Of a DNA stretch of 36,936 bases, positions 28,692 through 34,712 are shown piece after piece. The position numbers and the translations under genes were made by a program. Numbering within the stretch: position 1 is the first letter of the stretch; every line of letters starts with the position of its first letter. The stretch is from assembly GCF_910585425.1 (NCBI RefSeq), contig NZ_CAJUCP010000051.1, positions 1 to 36,936 on the forward strand, written 5' to 3'. The DNA is from an uncultured Acetatifactor sp. GTDB taxonomy: Bacteria; Bacillota; Clostridia; Lachnospirales; Lachnospiraceae. The notes under the pieces were generated by a model. The model was not told the DNA's origin. It made no database searches and worked only from the letters and a program-made list of their open reading frames with translations.

Positions 28692-30056
28692 TTGGGGCTG
28701 TTCAAGAGACGGAAGGCCATGAAGGCCGAAAAGGCGGACAAAAGCGTGATGCAGATGGTCACCACATACGGGGAGCATTATTATTCCTGGAACGGGAAGC
28801 TGTATGACAGCGACATCGTCAGGGCATGCATCCGCCCGAAGGTGAAGGCGGCTGGTAAGCTGATAGGGAAGCATATCCGGACAGATGCCGGAGGGCTGAA
28901 GGTGAACCCGGACGCGAACATACGGTTCCTGCTGTCTGAGCCTAACCCTTTCATGACGGGGCAGCAGTTCCAGGAGAAGGTGGCCACGCAGCTGTGCCTG
29001 AACAACAATGCCTTTATCCTGATTGTACGGGACATCAATGGCAAGCCCATGCAGCTGTACCCGATTCCCTGCGTGATGTGCGAGACGAAGTACGTGAATG
29101 ACGAGCTGTGCCTGAAGTTCCAGTACCGGAACGGGAAGACGGGGACTTTCCTGTATGACCAGATTATCCACCTGCGGCAGGACTTTAATGAGCATGACAT
29201 CTTCGGGGAGAGCCCGGCGCCTGCGCTGTCGTCCATGATGGAGGTCATAGGCACCATCGACCAGGGCATCGTCAAGGCCATCCGGAACAGTGGGATTGTC
29301 CGCTGGCTCCTGACGTTCACCAGCGCCATGCGCCCGGAGGACATCAAGAAGAACGTGAAGGAGTTCGTGGACAACTACCTGAGCGTGGAGAGCGACACCT
29401 TCGGGGCCGCGGGTGTGGACTCCAAGGCCACGGCCACCCGGATAGAGCCCAAGGACTACGTGCCCAATGCCCTGCAGACCAAGGAGACCATAAACCGGAT
29501 CTACTCGTTCTTCAACACCAATGAGAAGATTGTCCAGTCCAGGTGGACGGAGGACGACTGGAACGCCTATTACGAGGCGGAGGTGGAGCCGCTGGCCGTG
29601 CAGATGGGGGAGACATATTCCGTCAGGCTCTTCTCACGGAGGGAGAGGGGTTGCGGGAACCGCATCGTCTTCGAGGCCAGCAACCTGCAGTGCGCCAGCC
29701 TCCAGTCCAAGCTGGCCATGCAGGCCATGGTGGATCGCGGGGCCATGACGCCCAACGAGTGGAGGGCGGTGATGAACATGGCTCCGGTGGAGGGCGGCGA
29801 CCAGCCCATCAGGAGGCTGGACACCCAGGTGGTGGCCATGGCGGAGCGGCTGCTGGGGATGGCGGAGGCGCTGGACACAGGGAAGATGGAGGCCATGGCG
29901 GGCGTGATGGTGAAGCTGCTGGAAGCGGTCAGGGCGGGCCCTGGGATGTCCTTCCGGGAGGCTGTCCTTACAGGAGCAGGGGCAGCAGGAGGGCGGGCTG
30001 CCCTTGACGGGCGGGAGGAGGGGCTCCTGGAAACTGCGGAAAGGGGGGAAGGATGA
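28692..30056 (+). CDS. Phage portal protein (HK97 family)
   Basis: A 454-residue protein from TTG 28692, 8 nt after AGGAGG; the GTG inside that site is not used. It reads GLFKRRKAMKAEKADKSV, then the portal signatures NPFMTGQQFQEKVATQLCLNNNAFILI, PIPCVMCETKYVNDE and LRQDFNEHDIFGESPAPALS. It forms the dodecameric ring at one capsid vertex through which DNA passes. The last 60 residues are Ala/Gly-rich and variable. Its stop overlaps the protease start by 4 bp. Confidence 0.93.
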   Translation: MGLFKRRKAMKAEKADKSVMQMVTTYGEHYYSWNGKLYDSDIVRACIRPKVKAAGKLIGKHIRTDAGGLKVNPDANIRFLLSEPNPFMTGQQFQEKVATQLCLNNNAFILIVRDINGKPMQLYPIPCVMCETKYVNDELCLKFQYRNGKTGTFLYDQIIHLRQDFNEHDIFGESPAPALSSMMEVIGTIDQGIVKAIRNSGIVRWLLTFTSAMRPEDIKKNVKEFVDNYLSVESDTFGAAGVDSKATATRIEPKDYVPNALQTKETINRIYSFFNTNEKIVQSRWTEDDWNAYYEAEVEPLAVQMGETYSVRLFSRRERGCGNRIVFEASNLQCASLQSKLAMQAMVDRGAMTPNEWRAVMNMAPVEGGDQPIRRLDTQVVAMAERLLGMAEALDTGKMEAMAGVMVKLLEAVRAGPGMSFREAVLTGAGAAGGRAALDGREEGLLETAERGEG

Positions 30057-30754
30057 AGCACAGGATAAACATCCGGGGCGTGATGGTCCCGAACGACTAC
30101 AAATGGTACTATGACTTCTTCGGGGAGGACTGCACCTGCCCGAAGGACGTGCAGCAGGTGATGGACGCTTTCCAGGACGGGGATGAGATTGAGGTGTACA
30201 TCAACTCCCCGGGCGGCGTCATAGACGTAGGGTCGGAGATCTACACGCTCCTGAAGGGCAGGAAGGACAATGTGAGGATCTACATCACCGGGGAGGCCTG
30301 CAGCGCTGCCAGCGTGGCGGCCATGGCGGCCTACTGCGAGATGTCGCCCACGGCCTTGATGATGGTTCATTGTGTGTCCACTTATACAGAGGGGAACCAC
30401 AGCGACCTGGAGCATACGGCCGAGGTGCTGCGGACGGCGGACAGGGCCCTGTGCAGCGCATACATGGACAAGAGCGGCATGACGGAAGAGGAAGCCCTGG
30501 AGATGATGGAGCGCACCACCTGGCTCACCGCGGAGCAGGCCTTGGAGCGGGGGCTGGTGGACGCGGTGATGTTCCGGGACGGAAAGGAGGCAACGCCGCT
30601 GATGGCAGGGCCGCTGTTCTCCCTTCCCACGAAGGAGCAGATGGAGAAGGCGGGCAGAGCCATGAAGGAGGGAGCTGGGGAGCAGGACACATCCCGGATG
30701 GCCCATGCAAGGTTGGATTTTTTAAAGCTGAAAGCGAAAGGAGAAGGAGCATGA
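30053..30754 (+). CDS. Phage head maturation protease (ClpP-like, S14)
   Basis: A 233-residue protein. IEVYINSPGGVIDVGSEIYTLLK and YITGEACSAASVAAMAA match ClpP, with Ser84 the likely nucleophile and His106 (MMVHCVST) the likely base; the third residue is probably Asp130. It degrades the scaffold part of the capsid protein during head maturation. The tail end is variable and ends at the capsid gene ATG (ATGA overlap). Order portal-protease-capsid is the HK97 pattern. Confidence 0.9.
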   Translation: MKHRINIRGVMVPNDYKWYYDFFGEDCTCPKDVQQVMDAFQDGDEIEVYINSPGGVIDVGSEIYTLLKGRKDNVRIYITGEACSAASVAAMAAYCEMSPTALMMVHCVSTYTEGNHSDLEHTAEVLRTADRALCSAYMDKSGMTEEEALEMMERTTWLTAEQALERGLVDAVMFRDGKEATPLMAGPLFSLPTKEQMEKAGRAMKEGAGEQDTSRMAHARLDFLKLKAKGEGA

Positions 30755-31986
30755 ACAGGAAGCAGTATGAAGCCATGCGCAGGAAGCTGATGGACGAGGC
30801 CCAGGGGCTTCTGGACGCGGGGAAGGTGGACGAGGCCAATGCCAAGATGGAGGAGGTGAAGGCGCTGGACGGGAAGTGGGATGCCATCGCCCAGGCAGCG
30901 GCGGACTTTGCGGCGCTCAACGGCACCCAGACGGCGAAGAACCCGATGGGGGACATGGACGAAGCCTTTGGAGGGGAGGACGGTTCCAGTGATGATGACC
31001 CGAAGATAAAGGCCTGGAAATCCGAGGAGTATAAGTGCGCATGGGCCAAGCACCTCATGGGGAAGCCTATGAGCGACAGCGAGAAGGGCAGCTTCCTGCT
31101 GGTCAACGAGGCCTACACCCATACCACGAAGAATACCAGCATCGTAATCCCGGAGACCGTCAGCAAGGGAATCTGGGAGATGGCAGGGGAATATTACCCT
31201 TACTTTGCGGATGTGACGAAGACGTATGTCAATGGGCTGCTCACCATGATTCAGGAGGATTCCTCTTCAGAGGCATCATGGTATGAGGAGGGGACGAAGA
31301 CCGAGGACGGGAAGGAGGCGTTCAAGGAGTACACCCTTGGCGGCTGCGAGCTGTCCAGGGCAATCACGGTATCCTGGAAGCTGCGGGAGATGGCGATTGA
31401 GGACTTCATCCCTTACATCCAGCGCAAGATGGCCAAGAAGATGGGCGCGGCCGCAGGATATGGGGTCACCCATGGCGCCGGGGAGAAGGCGGCATCCGGC
31501 AAGCCGGAGCCCATGGGGACGGTCACAGCGCTGGAGGCGGAAGAGGGTGCCCCGCAGGTGGCGGAATATGCCCATGGCGCCGTGCCCAAATACGATGACA
31601 TCGTGAAGGCCAGGGCAAAGGTGAAGTCGGGGTATGGCGCGGGGCTGGCAATCTACGCGAACTCGTATACCATCTGGAACAAGATTGCGATGATTCAGGA
31701 TCAGAACAAGCGTCCTCTGTTCGTCCCGGACGTGACGAACCAGGGTCAGTTCCGCATCCTTGGCATGCCCGTGAAGGAGGACGATTCCATGAAGGACGGG
31801 GAGATCCTGTTCTCCAACACGGCTGACGGGTACCACCTCAATGTCAACAAGGAGGTCAGCATGATGACGGAGGACCATGTGAAGGAGCGCACCACGGACT
31901 ATGTGGGATATGCGATCATGGACGGGAACGTGGTGACCAACAAGGCGCATGCGCTGTTGAAGGAGGCCGCTGCCGCGGGAGCCTGA
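30751..31986 (+). CDS. Major capsid protein (HK97 fold)
   Basis: A 411-residue protein from ATG 30751. The first 70 residues are a helical delta-domain (MNRKQYEAMRRKLMDEAQGLLDAGKVDEANAKMEEV), normally removed by the protease next door. The mature part has TSIVIPETVSKGIWEM, ASWYEEGTKTEDGKEAFKEYTLGGCELSRAITVSWKLREMA and YANSYTIWNKIAMIQDQNKRPLFVPD, typical of HK97-type shells. It overlaps the protease by ATGA. Confidence 0.93.
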   Translation: MNRKQYEAMRRKLMDEAQGLLDAGKVDEANAKMEEVKALDGKWDAIAQAAADFAALNGTQTAKNPMGDMDEAFGGEDGSSDDDPKIKAWKSEEYKCAWAKHLMGKPMSDSEKGSFLLVNEAYTHTTKNTSIVIPETVSKGIWEMAGEYYPYFADVTKTYVNGLLTMIQEDSSSEASWYEEGTKTEDGKEAFKEYTLGGCELSRAITVSWKLREMAIEDFIPYIQRKMAKKMGAAAGYGVTHGAGEKAASGKPEPMGTVTALEAEEGAPQVAEYAHGAVPKYDDIVKARAKVKSGYGAGLAIYANSYTIWNKIAMIQDQNKRPLFVPDVTNQGQFRILGMPVKEDDSMKDGEILFSNTADGYHLNVNKEVSMMTEDHVKERTTDYVGYAIMDGNVVTNKAHALLKEAAAAGA

Positions 31987-32018
31987 GCGGCTGCCGCCCA
32001 GGGATGGAGGTGCATGCC

Positions 32019-32291
32019 ATGATAACGGCCGAACAGGTGAGGAAGAAGATGCGCATCAGCCACTCCCGCATGGATGATGACATCGCCAGCAACATCGAGG
32101 CCGCCCGGCTGGACATGGGCCGGGTGGGCATCGACCCTGAAGCGGATGACGCCCTGGTGGACAAGGCGGTGGAGCTGTACTGCAAGGCCCAGTTCGACTA
32201 TCTGGGGAAGGGAGAGCAGTTCCTGAAGAACTATGAGGGGCTGCGGGACTCCATGAGCATGGCGGAGGGATACAGATGCGGGACGAGATGA
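32019..32291 (+). CDS. Head-tail connector (gp6-like, DNA packaging)
   Basis: A 90-residue protein from ATG 32019, 8 nt after GGAGG; an ATG at 32004 is less well placed. MITAEQVRKKMRISHSRMDDDIASNIEAARLDMGRVGI, then DKAVELYCKAQFDYLGKGEQF, a helical pattern of HK97 gp6-type proteins that form the ring below the portal. It overlaps the next gene. Confidence 0.8.
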   Translation: MITAEQVRKKMRISHSRMDDDIASNIEAARLDMGRVGIDPEADDALVDKAVELYCKAQFDYLGKGEQFLKNYEGLRDSMSMAEGYRCGTR

Positions 32292-32623
32292 TATATTTCG
32301 CGGACATGGTGCCGGATACGTCTGGGGGAAGGGATCCCTATGGAGATCCGGCCATGGAGCTGAAGCTGTCGGATGCGGTATTCGCGGAGCTGAAGTCTAT
32401 CGGCCAGAGCGAGTTCTATCAGGCGCAGACGGCCGGAAAGAAACCAGAGATCAAGTTCAAGGTGACGGACTATTTGGACTACCAGGGACAGAAGTACCTG
32501 ATTCATGAGGGGGTCAGGTATACTGTCCTGAGGACGTACCGTACCGCGAGCAACGAGCTGGAGATTACGTGTTATGGAGGTGTGAGGGATGCCGCTGCCG
32601 CCGTCAGTGACAAGGGTGACTAA
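32276..32623 (+). CDS. Head closure / head-tail adaptor protein
   Basis: A 115-residue protein. ELKSIGQSEFYQAQTAGKKPEIKFKVTDYLDYQGQKYLIHEG and YTVLRTYRTASNELEITC match the beta-barrel adaptors (SPP1 gp16 / HK97 gp7-like) that close the connector. The position between connector and neck protein supports it. It overlaps both neighbours. Confidence 0.8.
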   Translation: MRDEMIYFADMVPDTSGGRDPYGDPAMELKLSDAVFAELKSIGQSEFYQAQTAGKKPEIKFKVTDYLDYQGQKYLIHEGVRYTVLRTYRTASNELEITCYGGVRDAAAAVSDKGD

Positions 32624-33050
32624 GGATGGGCTGAAGATTGTGTCGAATGTGGACAGGTGCGCCTATACCATACGGGAGCTGACCCGGGCGGCCCTCAGGG
32701 ACGTGGGCAAGTATGTCTGCATCACGTCCAACAAGGCTGCGCAGAAGCTCTACCACAACAGCATGAAGAAGTCCAGGCGCGTCAGGGGCTCAAAAGGGGC
32801 TTTCCAGTACTGGGCCAGGAGGAACGAAGGCGACCTGCTGGTTGGCATAAAGCATGGGACATGGTACGGCACGGAGCAGGAGCTGGGCTCCAGCAGGATG
32901 AAGAAGCATGGAATCCTGACAAGCGCCGTACAGGACAATATCCCTGACATCATCAGGATAGAGAGCCAATACCTGTCGGCCCTGGAGGATGAGGCCAGGG
33001 CCCTGGCGCTGATTAGCGATGCGGAGTATCGGGGAGGCGGTGAGGACTGA
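32589..33050 (+). CDS. HK97 gp10-like neck/tail component
   Basis: A 153-residue basic protein. IRELTRAALRDVGKYVCITSNKAAQKLY, then YWARRNEGDLLVGIKHGTWYGTEQELGSSRMKKHGILTSAVQDN resembles the gp10 family that sits between connector and tail terminator. LGSSRMKKHGIL is the best family mark. It overlaps the adaptor gene by 35 bp and the next gene by one base. Confidence 0.75.
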   Translation: MPLPPSVTRVTKDGLKIVSNVDRCAYTIRELTRAALRDVGKYVCITSNKAAQKLYHNSMKKSRRVRGSKGAFQYWARRNEGDLLVGIKHGTWYGTEQELGSSRMKKHGILTSAVQDNIPDIIRIESQYLSALEDEARALALISDAEYRGGGED

Positions 33051-33400
33051 TGGGGGGTCTGGAGAAGGTGCTGGAGGCACTGACCGGGGCATACTGCGAG
33101 GAGGCTCCGGAGGATGTGGCGTATCCGTACATGGTCTTTTCTGCCCGGAGGCTGACGGAGGATGCTGGGCAGCAGGTCTATACGCTGGAGGTCAATGCCT
33201 GGGACCAGCATCCATATTATTCCCGGGCGGAGGGCATGATGGAGGGCCTGGAGGGGAAGTTGCACCGGTGCAACTATATGACAGAGGGGCATCTGATAAG
33301 GATATTCAAGGGGGCGCGCCAGAACATTCCGGATTCGGACAAGACAATCAAGCGGGTGCGGGAGCAGTTCGAGATGCGTGTCTATGAGATGGAGGATTGA
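33050..33400 (+). CDS. Tail terminator-like protein
   Basis: A 116-residue protein. It reads VAYPYMVFSARRLTEDAGQQVYTLEVNAWDQHPYYSRAEGMMEGLEGKLH, with a beta-alpha pattern of tail terminators (SPP1 gp17 / lambda gpU-like). RIFKGARQNIPDSDKTIKRVREQFEMRVYEME closes with a beta strand. Its code contains the 16-bp palindrome at 33259. It stops the growing tail tube at head attachment. Called by position and pattern. Confidence 0.75.
   Translation: MGGLEKVLEALTGAYCEEAPEDVAYPYMVFSARRLTEDAGQQVYTLEVNAWDQHPYYSRAEGMMEGLEGKLHRCNYMTEGHLIRIFKGARQNIPDSDKTIKRVREQFEMRVYEMED
33259..33274. repeat. 16-bp palindrome GTTGCACCGGTGCAAC (in coding sequence)
   Basis: An identical copy of the palindrome at 15875-15890. 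Here it encodes L-H-R-C-N in the tail terminator gene. Confidence 0.8.
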
Positions 33401-33401
33401 G

Positions 33402-34073
33402 ATGGGAAAAGGAAAGAAGAGGTCATATTCCGGCTATACGAAGAAGACAGCGGAGCACCTGCTGCTGGATGCAGGGGCGTTCTTCAAGGATTTTACATAT
33501 GAGGAGGGCGGGACTTCCAACGACACGTTCGATTCCGCCGTGCAGGCGGGGAAGCTGATCGGGGCCACTAAGGGTGGAGGCGAGTTCTCTGCCGTGGCGG
33601 CAATCCGGCAGATTGAGGTGGACGGCGTGAAAGGCCGCGCGAAAGGCTTGGAGACCATCGACTCCTGGGACGTGTACCTGAAGGCCACAGTGCTGGAGAC
33701 CACGGCGGAATCCATCAAGGCGGCGCTTGGAGCAGCTACCGTGGACACGGAATCCGATGAGAAATATGATGTAATCACGGGGAATGCGGCCATAGACCTG
33801 GAGGACTACCTGGACAATGTGACCTGGGTGGGCACTTTGAGCGGCAGCAACGAGCCAGTCATCATCCAGGTCTACAATGGGCTGAACACGGAGGGGCTGA
33901 AGCTCACCGTGCAGGACAAGGGAGAGGCCACCATACCGATGACGTTCTATGGCCATTACACGGACGATGACCTGGACAGTCCGCCGTTCAAGGTGCTGTA
34001 CCCGAAGAAGCCCCAGGGGGGACAGGCTGGTGAAGATGGCGGGGAGGCCGTGGAAGGAGGTGCCGGAGCTTGA
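33402..34073 (+). CDS. Major tail protein (tube)
   Basis: A 223-residue protein from ATG 33402. A basic start (MGKGKKRSYSGYTKKTAEHLLLDAGAFFKDF) leads to beta-rich sequence (SAVAAIRQIEVDGVKGRAKGLETIDSWDVYLKATVLETTAESIKAALG) and AIDLEDYLDNVTWVGTLSGSNEPVIIQVYN. This fits siphovirus tube proteins of Gram-positive hosts. The last 25 residues are Gly-rich. It is followed by tail chaperones. The next gene starts in its last codons. Confidence 0.85.
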   Translation: MGKGKKRSYSGYTKKTAEHLLLDAGAFFKDFTYEEGGTSNDTFDSAVQAGKLIGATKGGGEFSAVAAIRQIEVDGVKGRAKGLETIDSWDVYLKATVLETTAESIKAALGAATVDTESDEKYDVITGNAAIDLEDYLDNVTWVGTLSGSNEPVIIQVYNGLNTEGLKLTVQDKGEATIPMTFYGHYTDDDLDSPPFKVLYPKKPQGGQAGEDGGEAVEGGAGA

Positions 34074-34438
34074 GGAAGATAAATACCGGGGACGTGTTCA
34101 AGATGGCACGCCTGTTAAAGAATGCAAGCGTGATGGATGCGGTCAAGGATGCCTATAAGGCGTCCAAAAGGGAGGACGTGGCCGAGGGTGTCCATAAGGG
34201 GGAAGCAGAAAAAGGGGGCATATGGGTGGACGCGGCCATGAAGGTGCTGGCCTCCTGTACCAGCCAGCAGGCGGAGGAACAGTTCTATGACCTGATGGCC
34301 GGTATCTATGAGAACAAACCGGAGGACATCAGGAACCGCCCTCTGGACGGCCTCATAGAGGACATCAGGCGGATATGCGAGGAGAACAACGTGGCAAATT
34401 TTTTGCGTTCAGCCTCAGATTTTGCCGAGAAGCTGTAA
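34070..34438 (+). CDS. Tail assembly chaperone G
   Basis: A 122-residue helical, charged protein from TTG 34070, overlapping the tube gene. MARLLKNASVMDAVKDAYKASKRE, then MKVLASCTSQQAEEQFYDLMAGIYENKPEDIRNRPLDGLIEDI. Lambda gpG-like proteins coat the tape measure during tail assembly. Near the 3' end the slippery sequence 34396-34405 lets a fraction of ribosomes change frame into the T part, making a G-T protein of about 212 residues. Confidence 0.85.
   Translation: MRKINTGDVFKMARLLKNASVMDAVKDAYKASKREDVAEGVHKGEAEKGGIWVDAAMKVLASCTSQQAEEQFYDLMAGIYENKPEDIRNRPLDGLIEDIRRICEENNVANFLRSASDFAEKL
34396..34405 (+). other. Programmed -1 ribosomal frameshift site
   Basis: AAATTTTTTG holds two overlapping slippery heptamers in the right phase: A-AAT-TTT (34396-34402) and T-TTT-TTG (34399-34405). 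Shifting by -1 here leaves the G frame and enters the T frame, which is open to 34707. The place, between tail chaperones before the tape measure gene, is where siphoviruses use this device. Confidence 0.85.
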
Positions 34439-34707
34439 GGCTGGAGGATCTGGTCTACCGGCGGTATGGCGGCGGAGCGGCCAGCGTCCTGGCCATGCCG
34501 TTTGCGGATGGGTGCGAGCTTGTATGCCATGCTTCGGATGCAGAGGAGGAGGACAGGCTCTTTCTGCGGTGGGCCATCATGTACCAGGCCAGCATGGGGT
34601 TCGAGGAGTTCAAGGCAGAGCTGCTCCCGGAGCATGGGGCGCATGGAGATGGGGACGGAAGGTCTGCGGCGGAGATCCTGAAGGATGTGAAAGGGATAAT
34701 CGGGTGA
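34402..34707 (+). CDS. Tail assembly chaperone T part (of G-T fusion)
   Basis: About 101 residues, made only as the C-terminal part of the G-T protein after a -1 frameshift at 34396-34405. The frame has no well-placed ATG with a ribosome site near its start. The sequence (FCREAVRLEDLVYRRYGGGAASVLAMPFADGCELVC; FLRWAIMYQASMGFEEFKAELLPEHG) fits T domains of G-T chaperones, which bind the tail tube. It ends 5 nt before the tape measure start. Confidence 0.8.
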   Translation, partial: FAFSLRFCREAVRLEDLVYRRYGGGAASVLAMPFADGCELVCHASDAEEEDRLFLRWAIMYQASMGFEEFKAELLPEHGAHGDGDGRSAAEILKDVKGIIG

Positions 34708-34712
34708 CATAG

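Noticed and set aside
26232..29195. Leftward 987-codon open frame over the terminase and portal genes
   Set aside because: It is a shadow of GC-biased third positions of the terminase and portal genes. It is His/Leu/Pro-rich and has no domain.
34375..34707. Independent gene from ATG 34375 for the T protein
   Set aside because: No ribosome site, and the start falls within the G gene. The slippery sequence in phase explains the frame.
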